NCBI RefSeq assembly: GCF_014138045.1
Contig: NZ_JACGXA010000001.1
Span: forward strand, 3,927,345 to 3,991,344
DNA from: Nocardioides ginsengisegetis
GTDB taxonomy: Bacteria > Actinomycetota > Actinomycetes > Propionibacteriales > Nocardioidaceae
DNA: 64,000 nt
Reading direction: 5' to 3'
The position numbers were made by a program, and so were the translations under genes. The notes beneath the pieces are model-generated. The model did not search any database. It was given only the letters and a program-made list of their open reading frames with translations, and was not told where the DNA came from. Shown piece by piece: positions 34,164-44,711 of this stretch. The stretch's first letter is position 1. Each line of letters opens with the position of its first letter.

Positions 34164-34358
34164 TCAGCCGCGGCCGAAGAGCCTGCCGAAGAAGCCTCCG
34201 CCGCCGCTCGATCCGCTGGCGGCCGCCTTCTCGGCGGGCGAGTGCTGGCCGTTGCACCACTGACCGGCCGGGACGACGGCCTTCACCTGCGCGACGTGCT
34301 GGCCGCAACCGGCCCAGGTGGTCTTGCTGCAGGTCTTGCATCGGACTGCTCGGCACAT
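34164..34358 (-). CDS. Small Cys-rich zinc-ribbon-like protein
   Basis: This 64-residue protein has Cys at positions 2, 7, 10, 18 and about 35, with His in GCGQHVAQV. The CxxC spacing suggests a bound zinc ion. The C-terminus is Ser/Gly-rich and ends FFGRLFGRG. Close relatives with the opening [10 protein letters not shown] are common, uncharacterised actinobacterial proteins. It follows the MMPL gene on the same strand, but about 48 bases upstream in transcription terms, so it may be transcribed separately. Confidence 0.75.
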   Translation of the reverse strand: MCRAVRCKTCSKTTWAGCGQHVAQVKAVVPAGQWCNGQHSPAEKAAASGSSGGGGFFGRLFGRG

Positions 34359-34405
34359 GGTGGTTCTCCTTCTGTGGAGGTGGGTGACGGTCGGGAGCGG
34401 GGCGG

Positions 34406-36535
34406 TCAGCTGTGGGAGAAGCGGATGTCGGGCAGGAGCCGGGCCAGCCAGCCCGGGACCCACCATGCTGCCTTGCCCGTCAGCCGGAGCAGCACGGGCA
34501 GCAGGATGAGCCGGACGAGGAAGGCGTCGAGCAGGACGGCGGTCCCGAGGACGATCCCCATCTCCTTGGGCGGCAGCGGCCCGGAGAGCGCGAAGGTGAA
34601 GAACACCGCGACCATGACCGCCCCGGCCGCGAAGATGACGCGGCCGGAGTGGGCCAGCGACCCCACCATGGCGTCCCTCGGGTCTCCGGTGTGCTCGTAG
34701 TGCTCCTTGGCCGAGGCGAGCAGGAAGACGGTGTAGTCCATGGCGATGGCGAAGATCATCGCGAAGAAGAACACCGGGGCCCAGGCGTCCAGGAAGCCCT
34801 GGGACTCGAAGCCGAGGAAGCCCGCGCCCCAGCCCTCCTGGAAGACCAGCCTGGCGACACCGAAGGCCGCGGCCGTGGAGAGCAGGCTGGCCAGCGTCCC
34901 GAGCAGCGCGATCAACGGCGCCCGGAGGGCGACGAGCAGCAACAGAAAGCCGAGCGTCAGGATCACGCCGATCACCAGCGGGGTCGAGGCGTCGAGCTGG
35001 GACTTCAGGTCCAGGTTCTCCACCGCGGCACCCCCGACGACGGCCGAGGGCGGGAGGTCGGCGCGCAGCCGGTCGACGGTGTCGCCCAGCGTCGGGTCAG
35101 AGGGGTCGACGGTCGGGACGGCCTGGATCAGGACGTGGTCGGTGCCGTCGGCGGCGGGGGCCGGGGGCAGCGCGCCGGCCACCCCGGGATCCCCGGAGAG
35201 GACCTCGCTCGCCGCAGCGGCGTCGGCCTTGTCGGTCACGATCGTCAGGGTGCCCGGCGCGCCGTCGCCGAAGCCCTGCTGCACCAGGTCGTAGCCGACC
35301 CGGGCGGACGCATCCTCGGGCAGCACCTTGATCGAGGGCATCGCCGTCTTCAGCCCGAGGACCGGGGCGGCCAGGGCAAGCAGCACCACCAGTGAGGCGA
35401 GCCCGAACGCCACCGGGCGCCTCCACAGGCGCTCGCCCCACGCCTTGAACTTCGGCGAGGCGTGCTCGCCGGTGTGCACCCAGGGCAGGGAGAGCTTGTT
35501 GATCCGCTCATCGAGCCTGAACAGGACCAGGGGCAGCAGGGTCAGGGTGGCCGCCAGCACGAAGACGACCGACAGCATGATCCCGCCGGCCATCGAGCGG
35601 AAGGAGGGCGAGGGCACGAGCATCACCGCGGACAGCGAGATGAGCACCGTGGCGCCCGAGAGCAGGACGGCCTTGCCCGCGGTGTCCATCGTCTCGGCGA
35701 TCGCCTGCCGAGGGGAGTCGTGGTCGCCCATCCTGGCGGCTCGGAAGCGGACGACGAGGAAGAGGGCGTAGTCGATGCCCAGGGCGAGCGCGAACATCAT
35801 GGCGAAGTTCATCGCCCAGATCGAGACCGGGACGAGGTGGTTGATCAGCACCAGCGACCCGGCCGAGGCGACCAGACCCGACAGTGTCAGGAGCAGCGGC
35901 AGACCGGCGGCCACCAGGGCACCGAACGCCAGGACGAGGATCGCCAGCGTCACCGGCCACGAGAACATCTCCGACTTCAGCATGGCGCTGAGGTTGGCCT
36001 CGTTGAAGTCCGACCACAGCAGGGATGCCCCGGTCGGGTTGACCTGGATGCCCCGGGCGGAGAGGTCCTCCAGGGGGCCCTTGAGGTCGGTGGCGGCCCG
36101 GACCATTTCGTTGGTGTCCGCGCCGGCGCCGGCGAGGAGGATCGCGGTGGAGCCGTCCCTGCTCAGGGTCGCGCCGGGCTGGGGCTGGACGACCTCGGCG
36201 ATCCGGGAGTCGGCTTCGAGCATCCGGGTCGCCTCAGCCAGGACCTGCTTGCCCGCCCCCTGGGTGACCGGTTGCCCGTCGGTCGCATGCACGACGACCT
36301 GGATCGCCGAGCTGGCGTTGCCCCCGAAGTGCTGCTGGGCCAGGTCGCGGGCAGCGACGGACTCCGAGCCGTCAGCCTGCCAGCCGGCACCGGACAGCTC
36401 GGCCTCGACGCGGGGGGCGAAGGCACCCAGGGCGACGACCACGAGCAGCCACACGAGCATGGTGCCGCGCGCGTGTTCGGCCACCCAGAGACCGAGGCGT
36501 CCCAAGGGTCCGGGGGTGGGCAGGGCGTGGTGCAT
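34406..36535 (-). CDS. MMPL family RND transporter
   Basis: This 709-residue transporter has about twelve membrane helices in two blocks, each preceded by a large extracytoplasmic loop, as in MmpL proteins. The proton-relay type segment [15 protein letters not shown] near residue 250 and its repeat [16 protein letters not shown] near 600 have the family's Asp-Tyr pairs. MMPL proteins export lipids or hydrophobic molecules. The start ATG is 36535, 15 bases after the stop of the TauE/SafE gene, so it is likely the last major gene of the sulfur operon, though its cargo is unknown. Confidence 0.9.
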   Translation of the reverse strand: MHHALPTPGPLGRLGLWVAEHARGTMLVWLLVVVALGAFAPRVEAELSGAGWQADGSESVAARDLAQQHFGGNASSAIQVVVHATDGQPVTQGAGKQVLAEATRMLEADSRIAEVVQPQPGATLSRDGSTAILLAGAGADTNEMVRAATDLKGPLEDLSARGIQVNPTGASLLWSDFNEANLSAMLKSEMFSWPVTLAILVLAFGALVAAGLPLLLTLSGLVASAGSLVLINHLVPVSIWAMNFAMMFALALGIDYALFLVVRFRAARMGDHDSPRQAIAETMDTAGKAVLLSGATVLISLSAVMLVPSPSFRSMAGGIMLSVVFVLAATLTLLPLVLFRLDERINKLSLPWVHTGEHASPKFKAWGERLWRRPVAFGLASLVVLLALAAPVLGLKTAMPSIKVLPEDASARVGYDLVQQGFGDGAPGTLTIVTDKADAAAASEVLSGDPGVAGALPPAPAADGTDHVLIQAVPTVDPSDPTLGDTVDRLRADLPPSAVVGGAAVENLDLKSQLDASTPLVIGVILTLGFLLLLVALRAPLIALLGTLASLLSTAAAFGVARLVFQEGWGAGFLGFESQGFLDAWAPVFFFAMIFAIAMDYTVFLLASAKEHYEHTGDPRDAMVGSLAHSGRVIFAAGAVMVAVFFTFALSGPLPPKEMGIVLGTAVLLDAFLVRLILLPVLLRLTGKAAWWVPGWLARLLPDIRFSHS

Positions 36536-36550
36536 GGGGGTCCTTTCGGG

Positions 36551-37354
36551 TCAGCCGTGTGCGAGCACGGCCTGGGTGGAGGTGACGAGAGCGGCCGCGA
36601 GGACCACGCCTGCGAAGGCGCGGGTCAGGCGGCCTTGGTTGACACGGGTGGCGACCCGCGCGCCGAGCACGGCGCCGAGCGAGGCCGCCAGGGCCAGGAG
36701 CAGCACCAGGCCCCAGGCGGGGTGGACCCCTGAGCCGGCGCGGAAGAGCAGGGATGCGGCGCTGGTGAGGGCGATCACCACCAGCGAGGTGCCGCCGGCC
36801 ACGCGCGGAGCGAGGCCGAGGGCCAGCACCAGGGCGGGGACCACGACGAAGCCGCCGCCGACCCCGAGGAAACCCGTGAGGAGCCCCACGCCCGTGGCCG
36901 TCACCAGCACCTTGAGCGCACGGGGGCAGCGGCACACGAACGGGTGGAGCCCGATGATCGGCTCCTCGTCGGCGTCGCCGGGCTCGGGGAGCGGGCGGCG
37001 CGCGCGCAGCACCATCGACACCGCGACGACGACCATGAGGAGTGCGAACAGGCCGAGGAGCACCGGATCGGGGACGCGAGCGGCCAGGTGCGCACCCAGC
37101 CAGGCACCACCCAGGGCGACGGCACCGAAGCCCAGGCCGCGCCCGACGAGCACGTTGCCCCGGCGTCGGGCGGCCACCGCTCCCAGGGTCGCGCTGGTCC
37201 CGACCACGACCAGCGAACCGGTGGTCGCCTCCAGAGGCGTCTGACCCAGGGCGACGAGCACCGGCACCGCCAGCACCGAGCCACCGCCGCCCAGGGCACC
37301 GAGGGCGAGGCCGATGACGACACCCGCCACGGCAGCCAGGAGCGCAACGATCAC
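36551..37354 (-). CDS. TauE/SafE family sulfite (anion) exporter
   Basis: This 267-residue permease has about eight membrane helices and the two-fold repeat of TauE/SafE: GALGGGGSVLAVPVLVALGQ near residue 18-37 and GFLGVGGGFVVVPALVLALG near 160-180. The central loop carries CRCP. Such proteins export sulfite or related organosulfur anions. It starts as GTGA overlapping the stop of the MBL-rhodanese gene, so export of the sulfite that persulfide dioxygenase makes is a natural reading of this operon. Confidence 0.92.
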   Translation of the reverse strand: MIVALLAAVAGVVIGLALGALGGGGSVLAVPVLVALGQTPLEATTGSLVVVGTSATLGAVAARRRGNVLVGRGLGFGAVALGGAWLGAHLAARVPDPVLLGLFALLMVVVAVSMVLRARRPLPEPGDADEEPIIGLHPFVCRCPRALKVLVTATGVGLLTGFLGVGGGFVVVPALVLALGLAPRVAGGTSLVVIALTSAASLLFRAGSGVHPAWGLVLLLALAASLGAVLGARVATRVNQGRLTRAFAGVVLAAALVTSTQAVLAHG

Positions 37355-38699
37355 GAGCTGAACGCGTTCTCGAACGTGTCGTCCACGGCCACGACCCGGC
37401 GCCCGGCCGCATCGAGCACGGAGGCTGCGACGGACGCCCGGTAGCCGCCGGCGCAGTGCACCCAGACCTCCCCGGCGGGCACGTCGTCGATCCGGTCGAG
37501 CAGCTCGTGGAGGGGGATGTTCACGGCGCCGTCGAGGCTGGCCTCGGCGAACTCAGAGGCACGACGCACGTCGAGGACCACCACCTCGCGGTGGTGGCGG
37601 ACCTGGGCGAGGTCGGCGAAGCTCCCCGTCGGGAAGCCGGCCAGCCGGTCGGCCCACCGCTCGGGGCCGCCGGTCGCCGCGGCGGCCGGGCGCTCGATGC
37701 CGATCCGCACCAGCTCGCGCTGTGCCGCGGCGATGTCCTCGGCCCGGTCGGCCAGCAGCGTGAGCGGCGTCCCCCACGGGATCAACCAGCCCAGGTAGGT
37801 GACGAAGGGGCCCTCGAGGCCGAAGTTCAGGGTGCCCGGCGCGTGGCCGCGCGCGAACGCGGTCCGGTGGCGCAGGTCCACGACCCACTCCCCGGCGGCG
37901 ATCCGACGGCGCAGCTCCTTGGCGTCGGCCGGCGCCGGGGGCTCCAGGGCGGGCGCGGCGGGACCGGCAAGGTTGGCCGGCGCCATGTGGGCGTAGTACG
38001 CCGGCCAGGCGTCCAGCCCGGCCAACAGCTCGTCCACCCAGGTCTCCTCGTCCTGGCGCAGGACCGGGTTGACCTCGCGCTCGCGACCGATGGTCGACTC
38101 GGTCGCCTCGGACTGGGTGGCCGAGCAGAAGGACCCGAACCCGTGCGTCGGGAGCACGCTCGCCCCGCAGGGCAGCAGGCTCGCCAGCCTGCGGGCCGAG
38201 GCGTACTGGTGGCGGACAAGGTCGTGGGTGTGCTCGGCGCCGAGCAGGTCGGGTCGACCCGTGTCGCCGTAGAGCAGCGACCCGCCCGAGAACACGGCCA
38301 AGGCCTCGTCGAGGTCGTCCACGCCGTCGGTGAGGACGAAGCTCAGGTGGCTGAAGGTGTGCCCGGGCGTGGCCACGGCCGTGACCCGCATGCGGTCGCC
38401 CACGTGGATCCGCGACCCCTCGCGCACCGGCGTGCGCTCGAAGGCGACGTCGTCGTCCTCGTTGACGAGGTACGTCGCTCCCGTGTGCCGTGCCAGGGCA
38501 AGGCCGCCGGTCACGTAGTCGTTGTGGATGTGGGTCTCGAAGACGTGGGTCAGCCGCACCCCGTGCTCGTCGAGCAGGGCCAGGACGCGGTCGATGTCGC
38601 GCTGCGGGTCCACGACGAAGGCGACCTCGCCGTCGTGCACCAGGTAGCTGCGGTCGCCCAGCGAGGGCGTCTCGATGGTCAGGATCGTCAGGTCACGGG

Positions 38700-38703
<4 letters not shown>
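37351..38703 (-). CDS. MBL-fold persulfide dioxygenase with two rhodanese domains (CstB-like)
   Basis: This 450-residue protein starts with a metallo-beta-lactamase fold (about 1-245) with THIHNDYVTGG (His58, His60, Asp62), GHTFSHLSF and GSLLYGDTGR, the non-haem iron site of persulfide dioxygenases. Residues about 260-360 form a rhodanese-like domain without Cys, a pseudo-domain. Residues about 365-450 are an intact rhodanese with Cys417 in HCAGGYR. The order MBL-pseudo-rhodanese-rhodanese and the length equal staphylococcal CstB, which turns persulfide into thiosulfate or sulfite. It is coupled by GTGA overlaps to the rhodanese before it and TauE after it. Confidence 0.9.
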
Positions 38704-39723
<1,020 letters not shown>

Positions 39724-39743
39724 CCGACTCGATTCCCGGGTGC

Positions 39744-39768
39744 GTTAACGACCGCTAACCTAGATCGC
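39744..39768 (+). promoter_or_regulatory. Leaderless promoter and operator of the TetR gene
   Basis: GTTAACGACCGCTAAC at 39744-39759 equals the operator before the leucine operon (minus strand, 34114-34129) at 14 of 16 positions, differing only in the two central bases. The -10 box TAACCT (39756-39761) overlaps it and ends seven bases before GTG 39769. This points to autoregulation. Confidence 0.75.
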
Positions 39769-40371
39769 GTGACCATCGAGGCGACCGACAGCGCGCCGCC
39801 GCCCGAGACCCCGCCGACCCGTCGCGAGCAGATCCTCGCCACGGCGGCCGAGCTCTTCGCGGCGCGCGGCTTCCACGGCGTCTCGGTCGCCGACCTCGGT
39901 GCCGCCTGCGGGATCTCCGGTCCCGCCCTCTACAAGCACTTCGTCTCCAAGGACGCCGTGCTCGCCGAGATGCTGGTCTCGATCAGCCAGGAGCTGCTCA
40001 CCGTCGGCGAGCAGCGGGTCGCGCAGTCCGCGGACGCCCCCGGGGCGATCGGCGCCCTCGTGGAGTGGCACATCGACTTCGCGCTGCGGCACCGCCCGCT
40101 CATCGTGGTCCAGGACCGCGACTGGCAGTCGCTGCCGAGCGAGGCCCGCGAGCGGGTCCGGGCCCTCCAGCGGGAGTACGTCGACCTCTGGGCCGGACAG
40201 CTCCGGCGGGTCCACGCCGAGCTCGACCAGGACGGCGCCCGGGCGATGGCGCACGCGGCGTTCGGCCTGATCAACTCGACCCCGCACAGCGGCCTGCTGC
40301 CCGACCTGCCCATGCACGACCTGCTCCGCCAGATGGCCCTCGGCGCGCTCGGCGTCCCCGACGCCCGCTGA
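39769..40371 (+). CDS. TetR family regulator, probable repressor of the leucine-degradation operon
   Basis: This 200-residue TetR protein has an N-terminal helix-turn-helix (about residues 20-65, REQILATAAELFAARGFHGV and IGSGPALYKHFVSKDAVL-like region SGPALYKHFVSKDAVL). The ligand domain contains AIGALVEWHIDFALRHRPL. TetR regulators next to carboxylase/HMG-CoA lyase operons respond to acyl-CoA intermediates in related actinobacteria. Its promoter and that of the operon at 34104 share an operator, so it is assigned to that regulon despite a 5.6 kb distance. Ligand identity is unknown. Confidence 0.9.
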   Translation: MTIEATDSAPPPETPPTRREQILATAAELFAARGFHGVSVADLGAACGISGPALYKHFVSKDAVLAEMLVSISQELLTVGEQRVAQSADAPGAIGALVEWHIDFALRHRPLIVVQDRDWQSLPSEARERVRALQREYVDLWAGQLRRVHAELDQDGARAMAHAAFGLINSTPHSGLLPDLPMHDLLRQMALGALGVPDAR

Positions 40372-40389
40372 GTCGTCGCGGGGCGCACC

Positions 40390-41079
40390 TCAGAAGAGGT
40401 GGCCCACGGGCGCGTCGGCGTCCTCCGGGTCGTGGACCAGGTCGAGCACCCGCGCCGCCCGCAGCGCCGCGTCGAGACCGGCCTCGACGTCGCGCTCTGC
40501 GTCGTCGTCCGCAGGGGTGTCGTCGGAGCGCTGGTGGAGCCGGGCGAGGAGCTCGTCGCGCGGCAGCCCGCGGAGCTGGAGCAGCACGAACGGGTCGGCC
40601 TCGACCAGCCACGCGAGCTGGTAGAGGACCGCCAGCGCGTGCACGCACGGGTCGACCCAGGCCTCGCACGGGCAGCTGGAGCCGAGCTCGCCGCCGTAGG
40701 GCAGCAGCTCGACCCCCGACTCCTCCGCGTGCTCGACCAGGTCGTGCGGCAGGTCGCCGCCGAGCAGGGTGGCCACCCGACCGGACTCCGCGGCGACGGT
40801 CTCGACGAGGGCCTCCGTGGCGGCGTCGTCGAGGACCGGGACCGTCCCGGCGACGGTCCACAGGCCGTGGTCGTCCTCCACGGCCGCCACGAACCCACCC
40901 GGCTGGGTCGTGATGCCGCCGATCCGGCCCGAGCGGGACAGGGCGCGGGCACGCGCCAGGTCGGCCTCGGCGTACGCCGCCTCCTCGACCGCCCGCACCC
41001 AGGCCTTGCCCCACCAGCGGGTCGCCCGGGCCGCACCACGACGTGCGGCCACGCGCGGGTGCACGACCGGGCCGGCCAT
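40390..41079 (-). CDS. SWIM zinc finger protein, partner of SNF2 helicase
   Basis: This 229-residue protein has the SWIM motif at about residues 135-150, CPCEAWVDPCVHALAV (CxC, then CxH), which binds zinc and is involved in DNA or protein contact. The N-terminus RATRWWGKAWVRAVEE is typical of the SWIM proteins encoded with Swi2/Snf2 helicases in actinobacteria. ATG 41079 overlaps the helicase stop as ATGA. A role in DNA repair or chromatin-like remodelling is inferred from the partner. Confidence 0.9.
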   Translation of the reverse strand: MAGPVVHPRVAARRGAARATRWWGKAWVRAVEEAAYAEADLARARALSRSGRIGGITTQPGGFVAAVEDDHGLWTVAGTVPVLDDAATEALVETVAAESGRVATLLGGDLPHDLVEHAEESGVELLPYGGELGSSCPCEAWVDPCVHALAVLYQLAWLVEADPFVLLQLRGLPRDELLARLHQRSDDTPADDDAERDVEAGLDAALRAARVLDLVHDPEDADAPVGHLF

Positions 41080-43835
41080 CAGTCGCTCCGCAGGGTGACG
41101 AAGTCGCGCAGGTCGTCGTTGCTGAGCTCGGTGAGCGCCGCCTCGCCGCGGGCCAGGACCGCGTCGGCCAGCGCCCGCTTGCGGGAGAGCAGCTCGGCGA
41201 TCCGCTCCTCGATCGTGCCCTTCGTGACGAGCCGGTGGACCTGGACCGGCCGGGTCTGCCCGATCCGGTAGGCCCGGTCGGTCGCCTGCTCCTCGACGGC
41301 GGGGTTCCACCAGCGGTCGAAGTGGATGACGTGGTCGGCGCGGGTGAGGTTGAGGCCGGTGCCGCCGGCCTTGAGCGAGAGCAGGAAGACCGGGACGGGC
41401 TGCTCGTCGGGCGCGGACTGGAAGCGGCGCACCATCGCCTCCCGCTCGCGGACCGGTGTGCCGCCGTGGAGGAACTGGTGGGGGATGCCGGCCGCGGTCA
41501 GGTGGCTCTCCAGCAGCCGGGCCATGGCGACGTACTGGGTGAAGATCAGCACCGCGCCGTCCTCGGCCAGCACGGTGCCGAGCAGCTCGTCGAGGAGGTC
41601 GAGCTTCTCCGAGCGCCCGGCCAGCCGGCTCGACGCCTGCTTCAGGAAGTGGGCGGGGTGGTTGCAGATCTGCTTGAGACCGGTCAGCAGGGCCAGGACC
41701 AGGCCGCGTCGCATCTCCTCGTCGGCGCGCTCGATGCGGTCCATCGTGTCGCGGACGAACGCCTCGTAGAGCACGACCTGCTCGCGGGTCAGCCCCAGCG
41801 GGTGGTCGGTCTCGGTCTTGGCCGGCAGCTCGGGGGCGATCCCGGGGTCGGACTTCTTGCGGCGCAGCAGGAAGGGCTGGATCAGGTCGCCGAACTGGCG
41901 GGCCTTGGTGGGCTCGTGACCCGACTCGATGGGCCCGGCCCAGACCTTGCGGAAGGCCATCCGGCTGCCGAGCAGGCCCGGGGTGGCCCAGTCGAGGATC
42001 GCCCAGAGCTCGGTGAGGTTGTTCTCGACCGGGGTGCCGGTCAGGGCGACGCGCGCCCGGCTCGGGATCGCCCGCAGCCCGCGGGCCGTCGAGGAGCGGG
42101 CGTTCTTGACGTGCTGGGCCTCGTCGGCCACCACGAGGTCCCACCCGACGCCGGCCAGGGTCTCGTGGTCGACCCGCATGGTGCCGTAGGTGGTGAGCAC
42201 GAACCCCGGGTCGCTCCGGTGGTCGACCCCTTCCCGGTGGTCGAGCTCGTCGAGACCCTCGAGCGAGCGCTGCGTCCCGTGGAACCGGCGGACGGGCACG
42301 CCGGGGGCGAACCGCTCGATCTCGGCCTCCCAGTTGCCGAGCAGGCTCGCGGGGCACACGACCAGCGTCGGCCCGGTCGCGCCGTGCTGGTGGCGGTGGA
42401 GGTGCAGCGCGATGAGCGTGACGGTCTTGCCCAGGCCCATGTCGTCGGCCAGGCAGGCGCCCAGGCCGAGGGAGGTCATCTCCACCAGCCAGGTCAGCCC
42501 GTGGAGCTGGTAGTCGCGCAGCGTGGCCTCGAGCCCGGCAGGCGGCTCGACCGGCGCCCGGGTGGCGGCGGTGACCAGCTCCTCGCGGACCTTGAGCAGC
42601 GAGGCCCCCACGACGACCTGCTCCTCCGCCTGCTCGACCTGGACCACCCCGGTCAGCGCCGCCGCGACCGCCTCGACCGGCTTGACCGTCCGGACCAGCC
42701 GCTTGCGGGCCTTCCGGGCGATCGCGGGGTCGATGACCGTCCAGTTGCCGCGCAGCTTGAGGATCGGGGTCGCCGAGCTGGCGAGCTGGTCCATCTCCTC
42801 CTCGGTGAGCGAGTCGCCGTGGAGCGCGATCTGCCAGTTGAAGGCGAAGAGGGTCTCGGGTCCGAACATCGTCGGCACGAGGTCGCCCTCGCGGGGCGGA
42901 CCGGGCGCCCTGGCCCGGTCGAGGACGGTGGTGGCGGTGAGGTCGCGGCCCAGGCTCCTGGGCCACATCACGTCGACGCCACGCTCCTTGAGCGCACCGA
43001 CCCCGACGTCGAGGAGGCTGACGAGCTCGTCGGTGTCGAGCGTGATCTCGTCGGGCACCCGCAGCTCCAGGAGCCGGTCGAGCACGGGCCAGGCATCAGC
43101 GGCGGCCCGCAGGGCGATGCTGGCGTGGGTGCGGGCGCGGGCGCCGAACCCGTGGCTGGCGCCCGGTCCCGACTCGGTCCAGAGCACCCCGGCGTCGCAG
43201 ACCATGAGGTGGTTGCGCTCGTCGTGCACCTGGAGCACGAGGCGCACCGCCCCGGCGACCAGCTCCTCCTCGTCCGCCTCGACCCGGAGCGAGAGGGTCA
43301 CGAGGTGGGGACGGTCGTCGGCCGCCAGCGAGCGGTGGCGGTCGATCCGGGCCTGGAGCCGGGCGGCGTAGTCGTCGGAGGGACCGCGGCGCCGCGGTGT
43401 GGGACGGCCGGCCCTGGGTGTGTTGCCCGCGACCGGGGCGCTGCGCGGCATCGCGTCGGCGACTGCGTCGAGCACCTGCCGGATGAGTCCCTCCGCCCCG
43501 GCGGCGTCGAGGGCACCGTGGGCCGTCGACCTCGCCAGCATCTCCAGCCGGTCGGTGTCGTCGTCGCCGAGCTCGGTGACCCGCCAGCTCCGGGCCTCGG
43601 GCGCGGGCTCGAACTTGCCGGCGGCCACCAGCCTCATCCCGAGCAGCACCGCCCCGGAGAGCAGTCCGACCGAGGGGTGCAGGTCGTCACGCGCGTGCGC
43701 CTTGGTGAGCACCGGCAGCGCCGCCCGGATCGGCAGCGCCACGGTCCTCCGGTCGTCGCTGAACTCGACGACTCCCTCGCGCGGCGGATCCGCGGCCCGG
43801 AAGGTCGCCGGCCCGGTGACGGGGACGAAGGACAA
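41079..43835 (-). CDS. SNF2-type DEAD/DEAH helicase
   Basis: This 918-residue SNF2 ATPase has Walker A DMGLGKTVTLIAL, DEAQHVKN (motif II), the TGTPVENNLTELW motif III and, in the C-terminal half, FTQYVAMARLLESHL and QATDRAYRIGQTRPVQVH (motif VI). A bacterial SNF2-helicase extension precedes the motor. The start is TTG 43835, chosen because GGAGG lies seven bases upstream; further upstream the same frame has no protein-like sequence. Together with the SWIM protein it forms the pair seen in many actinobacteria, and it probably acts on DNA in repair or transcription. Confidence 0.93.
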   Translation of the reverse strand: MSFVPVTGPATFRAADPPREGVVEFSDDRRTVALPIRAALPVLTKAHARDDLHPSVGLLSGAVLLGMRLVAAGKFEPAPEARSWRVTELGDDDTDRLEMLARSTAHGALDAAGAEGLIRQVLDAVADAMPRSAPVAGNTPRAGRPTPRRRGPSDDYAARLQARIDRHRSLAADDRPHLVTLSLRVEADEEELVAGAVRLVLQVHDERNHLMVCDAGVLWTESGPGASHGFGARARTHASIALRAAADAWPVLDRLLELRVPDEITLDTDELVSLLDVGVGALKERGVDVMWPRSLGRDLTATTVLDRARAPGPPREGDLVPTMFGPETLFAFNWQIALHGDSLTEEEMDQLASSATPILKLRGNWTVIDPAIARKARKRLVRTVKPVEAVAAALTGVVQVEQAEEQVVVGASLLKVREELVTAATRAPVEPPAGLEATLRDYQLHGLTWLVEMTSLGLGACLADDMGLGKTVTLIALHLHRHQHGATGPTLVVCPASLLGNWEAEIERFAPGVPVRRFHGTQRSLEGLDELDHREGVDHRSDPGFVLTTYGTMRVDHETLAGVGWDLVVADEAQHVKNARSSTARGLRAIPSRARVALTGTPVENNLTELWAILDWATPGLLGSRMAFRKVWAGPIESGHEPTKARQFGDLIQPFLLRRKKSDPGIAPELPAKTETDHPLGLTREQVVLYEAFVRDTMDRIERADEEMRRGLVLALLTGLKQICNHPAHFLKQASSRLAGRSEKLDLLDELLGTVLAEDGAVLIFTQYVAMARLLESHLTAAGIPHQFLHGGTPVREREAMVRRFQSAPDEQPVPVFLLSLKAGGTGLNLTRADHVIHFDRWWNPAVEEQATDRAYRIGQTRPVQVHRLVTKGTIEERIAELLSRKRALADAVLARGEAALTELSNDDLRDFVTLRSD

Positions 43836-43941
43836 GCGGGCCTCCAGACGGGCGGGCGCGGTGCGGGACTCAGACGCTAACGGGCGCCGGGGACAGTTCG
43901 TTCCTCGAGACCTCTCGTGTGGCCCGGTTAGGCTCGAGGAC

Positions 43942-44430
<489 letters not shown>

Positions 44431-44460
44431 GGAGATCCGTCGGCTGGCCGACGAATCTCC
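44431..44460 (+). terminator. Hairpin directly after the peroxidase stop codon
   Basis: GGAGATCCGTCGGC pairs with GCCGACGAATCTCC through 13 of 14 positions, with a 2-base loop. It starts at the base after TGA. It has no T-tract and is followed 45 bases later by a second hairpin. Confidence 0.7.
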
Positions 44461-44504
44461 TGCCCCTCTGACGTGTGACGGCCGACCCATTTCAAGGGCG
44501 CCGC

Positions 44505-44532
44505 ACGGCGGATCCCCGCGGGGATCCGCCGT
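44505..44532. terminator. 28-base perfect palindrome, likely terminator
   Basis: The sequence from 44505 to 44532 is fully self-complementary: ACGGCGGATCCCCG pairs with CGGGGATCCGCCGT, followed by TTTCG. It can form a 12-13 bp hairpin in either strand. The 180 bases after it, up to the glycosyltransferase start, show no other clear element apart from GAAAGG close to the GTG. Confidence 0.75.
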
Positions 44533-44711
44533 TTCGTGAGGTGGGCCACTCACCCGGAACTTGCACCCGGCAGCCCCTTTGGTCACGGTGGAAGATCAAG
44601 TTCTGCAGCGCGACTCACGCAGCGCGCCTTTCCGGGAGGCCGGACCCACGTCCGCGCACCCGCCTCGACTCTCGGTGCCAGCAGCACGTCCGTCGACCGA
44701 AAGGTTCCGCC

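Noticed and set aside
44533..44711. Riboswitch before the glycosyltransferase gene (cyclic-di-GMP or c-di-AMP type)
   Set aside because: None of the conserved core strings of those classes were found in the 180 bases.
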